Shown: positions 1-13,500, numbered from the stretch's first letter. The stretch: DNA of 64,000 nt from Cytospora piceicola (GCA_023375675.1 JALQBC010000026.1:537403-601402); one strand, 5' to 3'. A program made the numbers and translations. Notes: generated by a model not told the origin, from the sequence alone.

Positions 1-3000
1 ATTTAAGTAGCTTTTATATTTATTTAACTATTTTCTTATATTTATACCGTCGTTTTTAATATAAAATAGTTCTTTTTTATATTACTACGATTATTCTTAT
101 TATTAATAGTTTAGCTTTTTACTATATTTATACTTTATACTTATATTTTTTAATATCTTAAATTATTTAAATTATAGCTATTATCTGTTATTTTCTTTTA
201 ATTATATTAACTTTTTTAATTATACTTTTATATCGTTATAACGTTATTTAGTATAGCTATATAATATTTAATTTACTTAAAAGCTTTATTTATACTTTTT
301 TAATATTATAATTCTTTTTTAAAGTATTTTTTCTTATTATAGTTTTTAAAACCTAAGTAGTTCTTTAAATTCTTTTAAAAGTATTATTAAATATATTTAA
401 ATACCCTTTTTTAAGCTATTTTTAAAAACTAAACTCTTTTTCTTAATATTATTAATTATCTTTTTAATTAAAGTACAGTTTATTTAATTAATTTAACTAA
501 TAATCTAATTAATATATAAGTTATACTTTTTAAACTATATAATACTTAATATTACGTTATAATTTAAAAAGTCTATAATATTAAAGCTAAAAGTTTTATA
601 ATATTATTAAATAGTAATAAAAAAATAATTAGTTTCGTTATTAATTTATTTGTTATTATAAGTAATATTAGTTTTTTTAATTGTTTTTAGTTAATATAGT
701 TCTTTCTTTTTATAATAAGTTAGTCGGTATTTATTAACTGCTTTTAAAAAGATAAAGTTCTTTTAAACGTTATTATTTAATAATATATATAGTTTAATTT
801 TACTAATTTATATTTTTAATTATAAGTAGTTATAGTTATAAACGCTTATTATATTAAAGAATTATTTTAGTCTTTTATTATTAAATAGTTTTATTTTTAA
901 TAGCTTAACTTGTTTTTTACTTATTTTACTACTTATTATACTAATTTTCTAACTTAGTTTTATTTCTTTTTAAAAAGCGTTGTTTTATAGGTTTTTTAAA
1001 GAAATCTCGTTTTTTTTTTTAAGTTTTCTTTTTAAAACGTCTTTTTTTAAACGCTTTTTAATAGTTATCTTAAAGCTTAAAGTTAATTCTTTTCCGATTT
1101 TTACTTACTTTAAATACGTATTATCTTATATTATTTTATATATTTATATTAGAAATAAATATAATATATATCTGAAAAATAGTTATTAATAGTAAACTTT
1201 ATTTTAATATAGTTTAAAAAGTAGTATTCTTTATTAAATATAAAAATAATATAATCTTTTAAGTTTTTTTTATTTATTTAGTAATAATATAAAATAATAT
1301 CGTTAAGTTAATAAACTTATAAAATTAATATATTTATATATTAATATAAAAAAAAATCGTTTTATATTTTATAAAAATAATATACTTTATATTTATTATC
1401 GATATAAAATAATTAAATAACTTATATTATATACTATATATATTTTAAAAATAAATAAAACTAGTTATTTTATTATATTATTTTATTATAAATAGCTTTT
1501 CCGGTTTATTTTATTATTACGTTATATATAATAAATTAAACGTTATTTTTATAAAAAGTAAAGTTTATTATATTATTTAAAAAATAATATAAATTATTTA
1601 ATATATATTAAAGTAATACTAAGTTCTTTTTTACTACTTCGAAGATTTACTATACTTTTTCTTTTATAAAGTTATTTATAGTATTATTGTTAATCTATTT
1701 ATTAAAATCGTTTTTATACTTTTATATATTTTTAAAGCTTATATTATTATTTAGCTTAGTTTTTTATAATTCTTTTTTTAAAACTATTTAATTAACAATA
1801 TCGATTATTACCTTACCTTTTTTAATAAACTTAATAACTTATTTTTTATTTTATTATAATACTTTTTTTATAGTTTTTAATATTTACGTTTATTTAAAAA
1901 GTTCTTTTTTTTAAAAAGTAGTTATATAGTTAAAGCTTACTTTTATTTTAGTTTTTTAAATATTAAAAAAAGTAATAATATTATTTCGGTATAATTCGAA
2001 TAAGATTTCTTTTTTATATTTTATAAAAGTTTTTTAAAAGTTTTACTTACTTTCTGAGTTTTCTTTTACTACTTTTACTAAATAGTCGGCGTTAAAGTAG
2101 TCGGAATTATTATTTTAAATTACTATATTATATAATAGTTTTCGTTTTTTTATTATAAAAGTTCGGTACTTTATATTACTATTATACTGTTATCTTTTAA
2201 ATATAGGTTTTTATATTTTCTTTAACTTACTTTGGTAGTTTTATATAAAGTGTTTTTTTTTACTATAGTTAAAGTATTTAAGTTTCGATTTATCTTTATA
2301 TTCGGTTATATCGAGTTTTATAAGTTTTATATATTACCTATACGTAGTATTATTACGATTATTTCTTTTATATTAAAACTTTTTTTCGGTATTAAAAGCG
2401 TAAGGTTTTTAATAAAACCTATTAGCTAGCTTAAGCCTTCGTTTTTTTAGTTATTATTTATATAATTTATTATCGATTTAAACTGTTTTTTTCGTATATT
2501 TTATAAAATCGTTTAGCTTATCTTTTTTAGCTAGTTTATCTTTAATATTATCTTTTAGTTTATTATAAAATAGTATTATTAAAGGTTTATCGAACTATTT
2601 TAGCTTTATAAAGATTTATCGGAAGTTTATTAAGTAGTTAAATATTAAAGTTTATTACTTATATTTAGCTAAGTTCTGTTTTATTTATCGTTTTTTTTTA
2701 AGTTTATCGAAAGCTTTTTTAAACGTTTTTTCGAAAAAAGTATAGTTTCGGAAGATATTAACAGTATTATCCTTTTTAAGTAAGTTATAATTATTATTTA
2801 AATAGTTATATATAATAGGTTCAAACTAAATAAGTATATTCTCTTTTAGTAAAATAGCTACGAAAAGGATTTTATCGCTTTCTATAGTAAAGTTATTTTT
2901 ATAATATCGAAGGTAAGCTTTAGTTATAATAAAGAATCTTTATAAGGTTCTCTTAATACTATCGAAAGCTTTAAGCTTTTCGAGTTTAATAGTTTTATAT

Positions 3001-3657
3001 AAAACTTTCTTTTCCTTTTTTTTTTCGTTTTTTCTATTAGCTATTAGTTCGTTATACTTACTTTAAAGATCGCTAATTAAGATAAAGGCTTTTATAAGCC
3101 TTTTACTATCGGTTATCGAAATATCGAGTATTATAATAAAGTATCAGAATATTATTTAACGGTATACGTTAAAACCGTATTAAATAAAAGTTATTAAAAT
3201 ATAATAATTATAGTATAACTTTTATAAAGATACTTATTATAACCGGTAAGGTTTATATTATTAATAGAATATATATATAAAAGGTAAATAATATTTTAAG
3301 CTTTATTTTCTTAATAATTAAAAAGTAATAAAACCTATTATAAGAATAATACTTAGATTAATAACTAAAGACTAGCTATAAACTTATTTAAAAGGTAATA
3401 CCTTTTTATTTTTATATATTTAGTTCTTTAATTATAAGCTCGAGGTATTTATAGTAAGAGTACTATAAGCTCTTTTTACTTACTATACTTACAGATTAAG
3501 CACCGTAAGCATCGTAACCTTAACCTTAGTAGGCTACCTTAGTTAAACGAAACTCCTTTATAGAGATTCCGTCTATTCTAATATACTAGCCCTACTTAAG
3601 TTGTATATAACTTCCTAACCGTATAACCTCTTAGTACCTTAACCCTAGGTTATAACA
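1..3657 (-). mobile_element. Gypsy-A LTR retrotransposon, copy 1, 5' part only
   Basis: This stretch matches 30930-34547 and 59660-63151 almost base for base, apart from C/T and G/A changes, so it is a third copy of the same element. Those copies carry reverse transcriptase motifs on the minus strand, so this piece is the LTR, leader and gag-side half, read from 3657 towards 1. The pol half lies outside the window. The coding strand is full of RIP stops and the longest plus-strand frames (980-1189, 2232-2429) are antisense shadows. The element ends at 3657 inside a 207-bp repeat unit. Confidence 0.88.
3200..3657 (-). repeat. 5' LTR of Gypsy-A copy 1
   Basis: A 458-bp segment equal in length to the left LTR of copy 3 (46143-46600) and colinear with the LTRs of copy 2. 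On the plus strand it starts TATAATAATTATAG (TGTAATAATTACAG in the least mutated copy) and ends GGTTATAACA, the TG...CA pattern of LTRs. It keeps more CA and TG than the body of the element. No partner LTR is in the window, so its target duplication cannot be checked. Confidence 0.85.
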
Positions 3658-3784
3658 CTTAAAGTATACTTACTATTAAAGCTAATAGTTTTAATTCTGT
3701 AGGTTCTTAAGGTTCTTAACTCGAACCTTAGCCTTTCCCTTCCTTTTTCTTTACCGAAGGGTTATATAAGCCTTTAGATTCGAA
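3658..3784 (+). repeat. Partial 207-bp repeat unit
   Basis: Matches the second half of the units at 63500-63925 and 25200-25496: the run from 'actattaaagctaatag' through 'ggttcttaaggttcttaac' to 'cctttagattcgaattaag'. Its first half is cut off by the Gypsy-A LTR ending at 3657, so that element seems to have inserted inside the unit. It contains the palindrome-like AGGCTTATATAAGCCTT core, here with one change. It runs directly into the tetranucleotide array. Confidence 0.8.
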
Positions 3785-3893
3785 TTAAGTAAGTAAGTAA
3801 GTAACTAAGTAACTAAGTAACTAAGTAAGTAACTAAGTAAGTTAGCTAATAAGTTAGTTAGTAAAGTAGCTAGTAAGTTAGTTAGTTAGTTAA
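3783..3893 (+). repeat. TAAG/TAAC tetranucleotide array
   Basis: Interrupted tetranucleotide microsatellite of TAAG, TAAC and TAGT variants on the plus strand. The array beyond the fold-back element (4353-4680) is the reverse complement, so orientation flips across that element. Confidence 0.95.
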
Positions 3894-4352
3894 TTATTTC
3901 GCCGCTTTAGGCTACGGAGAATATAATAGAGTAACGCCCTTCGGGCGTTACTCTATCGGATCCGGAGCAGCTTAAGCGGCGTATCTAACTACTTAACTAA
4001 ATAGCTATTAAATTTCCGATCCTTCTTAACAGAAGGCCTTTTCGACAGGCGGTCTTACCGCCGTTCCCTAGTATTTATTTTATAAGGTAGGTAAGTATAT
4101 AAAAATTATACTTTTAAGATTTATATACCTTATTTTTAATTTTAGTTAACTTTAAATTATAATTATATTAACTAGAGAACAGCAGTAGAACCGCCTGCCG
4201 AAAAGGCCTTCCGTTAAAAAGGATCGGAATCTTAATAGCTAATTAAGTAAATAGTTAAATACGCCGCTTAAGCTACTCCGGATCCGATAAAGTAACGCCT
4301 AAAGAGCGTTACTCTATTATATCCTCTGTAGCCTTAAGTAGCAAAACAATTA
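3890..4352. mobile_element. Fold-back element with ~180-bp inverted arms
   Basis: The left arm (about 3890-4072) is repeated in reverse complement as the right arm (about 4174-4352), around a ~100-bp AT-rich core. Matching landmarks, from the outside inwards, are GGCTACGGAG, the GAGTAACGCC hairpin, GGATCCGGAG, AAGCGGCGTA, CCGATCC, AAGGCC and GGCAGGCGG. The right arm carries more C-to-T type changes than the left. No coding capacity is visible. It resembles a non-autonomous fold-back or MITE-like element. Its core resembles part of the repeat head at 63151-63500, and half an arm recurs at 25497-25566. Flanking microsatellite hides any target duplication. Confidence 0.82.
3926..3956. other. Perfect 14-bp stem hairpin inside left arm
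   Basis: ATAGAGTAACGCCC, then the 3-base loop TTC, then the exact reverse complement of the stem. The equivalent site in the right arm (about 4285-4317) is partly decayed. The stem is GC-rich for this window and untouched by RIP. Confidence 0.93.
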
Positions 4353-4680
4353 ACTAACTAACTAACTTACTAGCTACTTTACTAACTAACCTATTAGCTA
4401 ACTTACTTATTAACTTATTTATTTACTTACTTACTTATTACTTAATAACTAACTAGCTAACTTATTAGCTAATATATTAGCTAATTTACTTACTTACATA
4501 CTTACTTACTTAATAACTAACTAGCTAACTTACTAGCTAACTTACTAGCTAACTTACTAGCTAACTTACTAGCTAACTTACTAGCTAAGTTACTTATATA
4601 CCTACCTACCTACTTACCTACCTACTTACTTACCTACTTAGTTACCTACTTACATACTTATTAATTTACTTACTTACGTA
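4353..4680 (-). repeat. CTTA/CTAA tetranucleotide array
   Basis: About 330 bp of interrupted CTTA, CTAA and CTAG repeats, the reverse complement of the array at 3783-3893. Before Gypsy-B inserted at 4681-4685 this was continuous with the array at 23928-24628. Confidence 0.95.
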
Positions 4681-4685
4681 CTTAC

Positions 4686-4893
4686 TATAACAGAACGGCG
4701 TAGGGCTAGAGGTTACCTAACCTAGCGCCTATACACAGACTAGGTAACCTACTAAGCCTTACCGTACCTTAGTATTTAGACTTTTAGAAAGGGCCTTAGC
4801 TACGCTTAAGCCTTTCCCTTCCTCTTTAGCTAAAATACTTATATCTATATTAGAATAACAGCTTTACCTTTATTATTTTAATATATTATAATA
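4686..4893 (+). repeat. 5' LTR of Gypsy-B
   Basis: 208 bp, equal in length to the 3' LTR. It starts TATAACAG where the 3' copy has TGTAACAG, so the terminal TG has been mutated to TA. The primer binding site that should follow at 4894 is not recognisable after RIP. Confidence 0.92.
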
Positions 4894-5269
4894 TTATTTT
4901 AGCTTACCTTAATTAATTAATCCTTTTAGCTTAAAAAGGCTTATAATACCGACAGAACCGACCTTTAAATAACGTTATATACGCTAAAAAGTAACGATAT
5001 AATAACAGACTATTATAAGTACTATTAAGATATAAAACGATAAATAACCGTTACGATAATATAAAACGACTAAAACAGATAAGCTAAAAAGGCTTAAAAA
5101 GAGGTTCGATTTAACCTCGATAAGTTTTTATCGACTTTATTATAAATAAATAAAACCCTTAAAACCCTGTTATAATAACGCTTTAGTATTACCTTTTTTT
5201 ATTATATTATTAACCTTAATAAGAAGATCGTTAGTACTATAACCCTTTAGTATAAGATAAAAAAGGGTA

Positions 5270-6930
5270 ACTTCGAAAACTATAAAAGTATTTTTAAAAC
5301 TAACCTTATATTTACTAATTTCTTATATAATCTGTCAGAAAAGAAATTTCGAAAATATAAGTATATGTTTTCTGTTAATAACCTTAAAGATAACTTTATC
5401 GAAAAGGTTTATTAGTTAGTAGCCTTATATAGAACTTGAGAAAAAGGCCTTAAATATATTTTTAAGCTTTTAACCGAGGTAGATAAGGTAGTTTAGCTTT
5501 AAGTAAACGGCCCGATAAATTTAACTACCTTTAAAAACCGATTTATACAAAACGCTAACGTTCTCTTCTAAAAATATAAGCTTCGATCTTTAAGTATAAC
5601 GGCCTTAATAACTTAAGTTAAAAACCTTTACTAAGTAGTAATCGAGTTAAACTAAAACCTTAACATATTATATTAATAAGTAACTAAGTTTAAAGTAAAA
5701 GCGGTTAACGCGATAAAAGGTTTATATAATATAACTAATATAAATAAGCTTACTTTAAATAACCCTGTCCTGAATAATATAATACTTATTAAGATTACCT
5801 TATATAATAAACGTATTTATAAGCTTTAAGTATAGCTTAATAATAGTAACTAATTAGTTATTAACTTAACCTACTTAATATATAATACTCTTCTGTTTAA
5901 CCTTAATAAAAAGTACTAATAAGATAATACCCTTAGTTTATTATATACTTAGTTTATAAAAGATAAGATAAAAGTCTGCTAAATAGTAAAGGTTAATAAC
6001 GCTCTTAAGTTTTATAACGATCTTAAATAAGATAAAGTTTCTTATAAAATATAAAAGATAAAGGTTTAAAACCGTTTATATAATAATATAAACTAGTTTC
6101 TTACTAAGTCTTTAAAGATTAACTATATTATAAGCTGTATAGCCGGAACTTTTACTAAAAATATTATACTATACCTCGATTATTAAAACCTTAAACGTTT
6201 TTTTACTATCGAGTTTATTTTATAATACTTAAACCTATAATATAACGACTTTAACCGAAAGAGGAAGGCGTAGAATAAGTAAAATACGTTAAATATAATA
6301 TACCTTAAGTTTTATAATAAGTCTACTATTTTATATTAAGCTTTTTAAAACGCTTTTATATATTTAACGGCTAAACTCTTTAAGCTTTAAGTAACTTAGA
6401 AAAACGAGTTCTAGCGTCGTTTAACGCCTATACTTTAAAATACCTTAGCCGTCTAGTTTATAAACAACTCGATAAAATACGTAAAGCTTTCTTAACTAGT
6501 TTAATAAGTTAACTTTACTAATACTTAAGCCGCGGCTATAGCTAAAGTAAAAAAAAAGAAAGTATATACCTTCGCCTTTACTTAGTTAAAGGATAGCCGA
6601 TTATCGACTAATTAAAATTATAATATATTTATACTGAAAGAATAAGGTAAAAGGTTTAAATAACTTCGTTATAACGTTATCGTTATTAGCCTGTTAAGTA
6701 AAAAGGAATTTAAAAAATTAGTTAAAAAGGGAAAGTGTTTTATATATAAAAAGGAAGGTTACCGATTATTTAAGTATCCCGATACTTTTAAAAACAATAA
6801 TAGAAAGCTAGTTTAATAAAGTAACTATATTAACTACTTATATAATAAACTTTTTCCTTAACAGACGTTTATTACTATATCGACTAATAATAAGCTAAAC
6901 GTAAAAAGTAATAGTAACTTAAGAAATAAG
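5270..6930 (+). pseudogene. gag: Gypsy-B gag with CCHC zinc knuckle
   Basis: Reading TAA and TAG as mutated Gln codons, the plus strand gives a long charged protein with few other breaks, the expected capsid/nucleocapsid part of a Gypsy element. Near its end, codons from 6736 read C-F-I-Y-x4-G-Y-x4-Y. This is the zinc knuckle C-x2-C-x4-H-x4-C with two Cys turned to Tyr (TGT to TAT) and the His turned to Tyr (CAC to TAC), as RIP predicts. The protein would coat the retrotransposon RNA in virus-like particles. No start ATG remains. The 5' limit is approximate; 4894-5270 is leader or the first gag codons. Confidence 0.8.
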
Positions 6931-7029
6931 TAACTTTAAGGTAAATTAACTTTCTTTTAAAGAATATATCGATATAAAGTAAATAGTATACGGTATTTAA
7001 AGAGAAGTAGCTAAATAAATTACTCTTTA

Positions 7030-7186
7030 ATTTACTTTAAAGATATTTAAGAAACGACGCCTTTATTATACTATATTCGATAGTTAATAATAAACTGTTT
7101 TTAACTATAAAAGCTTTAGTTAATATAAAAGCAGGCAGATATATATTTATAGGTTTAAAGTTAATACGATAAGTAAAAGAATTACT
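7030..7186 (+). pseudogene. pol: Gypsy-B protease, N-terminal piece
   Basis: Codons around 7117-7165 read V-N-I-K-A-G-R-Y-I-F-I-G-L-K-L, fitting the Gypsy aspartic protease active-site neighbourhood with the catalytic Asp lost. The frame stops at 7186, where LTR-K begins, and resumes at 19402: joining the two pieces minus one TTACT copy keeps one frame reading K-E-L-L-Q-I-I-K-G-Y. This is the best evidence that the gene was once continuous. Confidence 0.72.
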
Positions 7187-7518
7187 TTAACCTTAACAGA
7201 TTATAAGATTTAACCTATTATTATAAAAGCGAGTAACTCTTATAAAGGACTAAAAGCTACCGGCCTTATTACGTTAAGGTTAATTAAGAGTAAGCTCGAA
7301 GGCTTATACTCTTAAATAACCGTCGGCTATAGAAATAAAAGTAAAGAAACGAAAGGGATAATATTTAAGTCTAATTACGTCGGGATAAGTATAAACAGTA
7401 AAACTTCGTTATATATTATTCTTATCTAAGTAAAAAGAGTAATTAGAATAAGCGTTCGAAATACCTTTTAAAAAATACCGACGTAGAGTTAGTAGGTTTA
7501 ATATTATTAGCTACTACG
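7187..7518 (-). repeat. 3' LTR of LTR-K (left copy)
   Basis: Colinear with 19065-19396; differences are mostly C/T and G/A. Shared blocks include GCTACCGGC, GACCGTCGGCTATAGAAAT and TACGTCGGGATAAGTATA. The outermost 20 bases at the left edge match less well than the rest. About 130 bp at its right end also match 25626-25757 in reverse complement. Confidence 0.82.
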
Positions 7519-10500
7519 TTAAGCCTCTTTTAACGGTTTAAAAACTTAAACCGTTAAATATCCTCTTTTTAAGTAACTTTAAAATATAAAGGAAATATAA
7601 AATTATTACGAAAACTTTAAATAAAAAACGATTAACTTTAACTTAAGCTTCGATAAAATTATATTTTAAACTTACTTTATTACTTAGTTTATCTTCTTCT
7701 TTTATATAAAAACTACTAGATAATTAACCTTAATTTTAACGTATATTGTTTATTTACTTAATATACCTTTTTTACTACTTTTTTACCTTTATATTATACT
7801 AATCGATATAAGCTTATTAGGTATAGTATACCTTTATTACTTTAATATACTAGAATTAATATTAACTATTATTTACAGTTAAAAAGTATTTAATATTTAT
7901 AATTAAAACCTTTCCTTTACTATAAATATCTTATAAAGGAAAACCTAAATATATTAAAATCTTTAAATTTACTATAATACGATTACGAAATATATATTGT
8001 TTAGCGACTTAAAGTTAAAATTAATTAAAACTAAAAAAAACCGAGATAATATTCTAGTTTTTTTATTCTTTAAGTTCCGGGTTACCTTAACTATTTAAAG
8101 ATTAATAAATAATTACTACTAAAGAAAATCGTAATATCTTTATAATAATACCTAGCTTAAATAAGATCGGTATATAGAATTAAAGGCTAAGGTAATGTTA
8201 ATTATTAAAAAAAAGATCTTAAAAAGCACTTCCTTTTTCGATACTTAATAGAATAAAGTATAAAGATATCGATTTAAAAAGCTTAAAAAATAATCGTTTA
8301 AAATAATAGCTTACTATAATTAATATAATAGTCCGACTTACTTTATATATTAATCGGCTAAAAAAAGAGTTTATATTACTATAAAGTTCTTTAAGTCTAT
8401 CTTTATTAAAGATAATTATATTACTTTTATAATATTTAATAAAAGAACTATTTAAATAGTATTACTTAACGTTTTTTTAAAATACTATGTTTTAAAATAT
8501 AATTATTAGCGTTTTTAGTTAACGTATATAACTTAGTTTATATCTAAGCTCTCGGTAGTATATTTCTATATAAATCTTTAAAATAACGTTAAATTTATTT
8601 TCTATTAGTAAGTAAATAATATATCTTATAGCTATTTAGTTTATATATTTAATATAATTACTTTAGTTAATAAATTCTTTATACTTTAAAATCTTTATTT
8701 AAAAGGTTTTTATAACTATAAAGCTATTATAGCTACTATTTTTAAAACGAAAGTAAGTAATATAAAAAGTTTTAAAAAGCTTAATCGAAATAAAAAAACG
8801 TAAGCTACTATTCTTAATTATATTTTAAAAAAAGTTTATAATAAGTTCTTAAATATTAATATTTTTTATTATAATAACTTATTAGTTAGTATTAACGATA
8901 TAAGCTTTTTAGTAAAATTAGTTATATTAAAGAAAATACTTTTATTTACTTTTAATATTATTAACTACTTAGAAAATAAGCTGCTTTTTAATAAAGTTTA
9001 AATCTTAACTACTAGTATTTAGCTTAAGTAGGTTATTCGGATCTTTTACTTTAAGTTATAAATTATTAATTTAAATCTTCTTTTAAAAGTATTAAGCGAA
9101 ATAACGTATTTCTGTTAATATAAAAAGGAATTTTAGTTCTTTCTTTTTTTAAAAATATCTTTTTAAATTATAAAGGCTAAGAAAATACTTATAAAGATTA
9201 AATTTAAAAATAAAATACTAATAAGATATATAAAAAGAAAGTCTTAAGAAGTATTATTTAACTAATCTTTTAGCTATTTAGTTACTTATATTTAAAGCTT
9301 TAAAAAAAAAAGGTCTATTTAAAACTATTTCTTATATATAAAAAAGAAGAACTATATTCTAAAAAGTATAAGCCTAGCTTTTTATATTTAAGTTAATAAA
9401 GTTAATAAAGCTAATAGTAAATAGCTTTTTATTTATAACTGCTTTTACGTCGGTTATATTCTTAATATACCGAAAAAAACTTATCTTTATTTAAAATAAA
9501 TTCGTATATTAAAGTTAATAAAGAAAATAGTAAATATATATAAAAGAACTTTTTAAAAGATAAGTAAATAAATATATATAAGATTTTAAAAGTAAGCGTT
9601 AGTAGTAGAAAGAAAAGAAGATAAAATTTCGTTATAATAAATAAAAGTAAGGTTTTTATAAATATTAAAGTTAACTAAATAGCTTTCTTTTAACGTAAAA
9701 ATAAGTAGTCGGTAATAAAAAGCGTATTATTAAAAAAATTTACTTTAAGTAAATAAATTAACTAAGTAATTATATTATCTTTTAGTTTTTTATAAAAGTA
9801 AATACTTTCTGTTAATAACTTAAAAAATAGTTTTATTTACTATTTATTATTTAAATATAGTAAATTAAATAAAAACTTTTATTAGCTTAAAACGTTCTTT
9901 CTTTCTTTATTATAATAAAAAGGTATATAGTTATAAGTAAATTAGTTAAGTTATTTACTTTTACTTTTTACTTAAACTTAAATACTTTTATTTTTAATTT
10001 AATCTTTTTAATCTTCTTTTAACCTTAACTTTAAACTACTTTTTTCTTTAACTAACTTTTCTTTTCTTATACCTACTTTACTATTATATTTCTTTTATAT
10101 ATTTAAAATATCTTCTTTTTTTACTAATATTAACCGATCTTTAAAAACGTAAGCTTTTCTTAAATAGCTTTTTTAAATTTACTTTTACACTTTTATTTAG
10201 CTTTATATTAAAGATAATACTGTTTAGTAACTCTTTATTTTTAAAAGTTTTAAAAGTATAAAAAATAACTTTAATAATTTTAATAAAACTCGAAATAACG
10301 TTTTTAATTATATTACCTTTTTTAAGTATAAAAGTAAACTTAGTTAATACTATTATTAATAGGTAATTAAAGATATTACTATATTTATTACTTTTATTAA
10401 CCGGCTTACTTCTTACTTTAATAACTTTATTAAAACTAATAAACGTAATTATTAGCCTTTTATAGTTTATCTTACTAATAAACTTTTATTTAAAAGATAT

Positions 10501-13500
10501 ATTAAGTAAATTAAAACTTAAGTAGTAAAGTAATAAGCTATAGTAATTAAGTTTTTTAGTTATTAAAATCGAAATACTTATAACTATTATATTAAAGTTT
10601 TCGATACTTTTTATATAAAGTATAAAAATAAAGATAAAGATTTAATTCGATTATATATTAACTATCCTTTCTTTAAGTATTTTTCTTACTTTAATATTTA
10701 CTTTAAAGCTTATATTAATTATATTTTTAAAGTTATTACTATTAATTATAACTTTAATTAAGTAAACTTAATTAATTAATTTAATAGTAAAGTATATAAA
10801 ATTATTTAATATAATTTAGCTATAGCTTAATTATCTTTTATAAATCTTAAAAAACGTAAAATTAAAAACGAAATAGTTATACTAGTTAATATTACTAAAA
10901 AGAAATAATTTTATTATAAATAATAACTTATAATATTAACGGCTATTTAAAGAAAACCGGATTTATAAAAGAAATAAAAAAATAAAGTTAATTATAAAGG
11001 TATAAATCTAGCAGATAAATAAGTAAATAAACTTTTATATAAAAAGTAAATAAAATTTTTAATATTAAAATTAATACTTTTTCTTAAAAACTAAACATTA
11101 AAACTATAAACAGCCTTCTTTTTTTTAATAGCTATACTTATAATATAAGGCTACTTAAATAAACGTAATATAAATAAAATAAAAACTAAAAGAAATAAAA
11201 TAAAAATAAAAGAAAATTAAAAGTAATAAAAGAATAGTAGTAAAACAGAATATTAATAGTAAAAAACTATATTTAAATAATCTTATAATAAACTAATAAT
11301 AGTTTAAAAACGGTAAATAAATTAATTAAATATCTTTAAATAATAAAAACTAAAAAGAAAAAAGAAAAAGATAAGAATTAATAATATTAAAAAGATAAAA
11401 GTTTATAATAAACATTTTATAAAAAAGATATAAAGAAATTATTATCTTTAATTTAATGTATTAAAATTTAAATAAACTAATTATTTTACTTAACTTTTTT
11501 TTACTTAAATATCTTTTTTATTATTATTTAAGTTTAAAGTTAAAAATTAAAAATTATTACTTTATTTAAATTATTAAAGTTATTTAAATTATTTTCCTTT
11601 TTTATATTAAAAACTATAAAGATTAAAATCTTTAAAAAACTTTAAAATTAATTAAAGCTAAGTAAAATAAAGATATTAAGTTTTAAAACTTAAAATATAT
11701 CGGTTATAAGTACTTTATTTTAATAAACTTTTAAAGGTTTTTCGATAGCTTTATAAATAAAAGGTAAGAAAACCGATAAAAGCTTATTATTTAAAAAAAG
11801 AACTTATTTATCTTTACTTTAATTTTATAATATTAAAGTCTTTAGTTTTTAAAAACCTTAAGTATTTTAAATAAACTTTTTAATATTTTTAATAAAGAAT
11901 ATACTTTTAAAAAGAATCTTATTAATTATATAAAGTTAATAAACGTATTTAAATAAAACTTAATTAATAATAAATAGTCTTTTTTAATAGTAAGTAATCT
12001 TAATAGTTTTTAAATAAGATATTTTCTTTATATAATTATAAACTAAAACTATATTACCTTTTTAAAGCTAGCTTTCTTTAATTAAACTTTAAAAGTTTAC
12101 TTTATCGGCTACTTTCTATTAGTATATTATTATAGTTTTAATAGTAGTTTAAATATTTACTTTTTAGTTAACTATAAATTAAATCTTTACTTTAAAGGCT
12201 TTTTAACTATTTTAATTAAGCTTTTATAAAGTAATCTTTTATATAAGAATTTCGGTTTTTAAAAGAATTAATAATTTTTATTTAAAAATAAAGTAAAAAA
12301 GTATAAAACTATAAAAACAATAAATTAAAGTATAATTAATAATAATTATAATTTTAAAGTATTATTATTATAATATCTACTTATTTACTATTTTAATTAA
12401 AATATTAATAATAAAATAATATCCTTTTTTAATAATTCTTTAAACTAGAGAATTATATAGTAAAACTTAAATAAAAAGAATATTAAGTTATTTAATAGTA
12501 GCTTTAAACTTTCTTTTATTCTTTAGTTCTCTGTTAATATTAATAATTAATAAATACTTATAAGTAAAAATAATATCTTTTTAAAAAAACCTTTTTATTA
12601 TCGGTAAATCTAATTTCTTTATTAGTTTAATAATTATATATCTTATTAAATTATATTTAGCTTTAATAAAAAATTAATAGTTTTAATTATTAAATATATA
12701 TTAAATATTAACTTTAATTTTCTTAAATAGTTATTTAAAGACTATAAAATAAATACCTTTACTTTAAAGTTTTAAATTATACTTATTATACTTAAAATAA
12801 ATTTAAATAGCTTTAGTAATATTTAACTAAAATCGTTTTTAAAAGTATAGTCTTTTAAGCTTAATAAATATTATAATATAGCTTTTATATTTAAATTTCT
12901 TATAATAATCTTAAAGAATTTTCTATTAAAAGTCGAAATTATTAATAATATATTAATATAAAAGCTTTTTTTCTTTTTATTTTTAAAAGGTATAATTAAT
13001 TACTTAATATTTTAACACTTTATTTTTAAATTATTTAATAACTTATCTTTATATCCTTTAAAGAATAATATTAATAGTAAAAAACTTTATATATTATAAA
13101 GATTTATTAAACTAAATTAACTTTAAGTTTAAAATCTCTTTTATTAATATTATATTAATTTAAATATTATATTAGTTATTAAAGTCTTTTTTTAAATCTT
13201 TAGTTAAGGTTTTAAAAATTAATAGTTAAAAAAGTATATTAGTAATAAGATTTTTCGTTTTAAAAATATACTTAATAATAATATTAAAAATCTTAATAAT
13301 AGCGATTTAATAACTTATTAAAACGTTTAAAATATTTAATATCTTTTTATTAATTTAATTAATAAAAACTTAAGTATTTATCTTTAAAATAAAATAATAT
13401 TTAAAAAGATATTAATAAAGTTATCGAAAAGTATAAAAGACTACTTAATATTCTTTCTTTATAATATTATACTTTTATTTAGTTTAAGTTTAAAAACTAC

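Noticed and set aside
980..1189. Plus-strand open frame of 69 codons
   Set aside because: It is antisense to decayed Gypsy-A gag, made of Phe/Tyr/Ile/Leu codons forced by AT-richness; the homologous stretches in copies 2 and 3 are not open.
2232..2429. Plus-strand open frame of 65 codons
   Set aside because: Antisense shadow in Gypsy-A; the equivalent frame is not kept in copies 2 and 3.
7187..7518. Protease-coding sequence of Gypsy-B duplicated by chance
   Set aside because: The plus-strand frame here is open for about 65 codons, but the copy at 19065-19396, the TTACT duplications and the smooth joining of protease after removal show that it is an LTR of an insertion.
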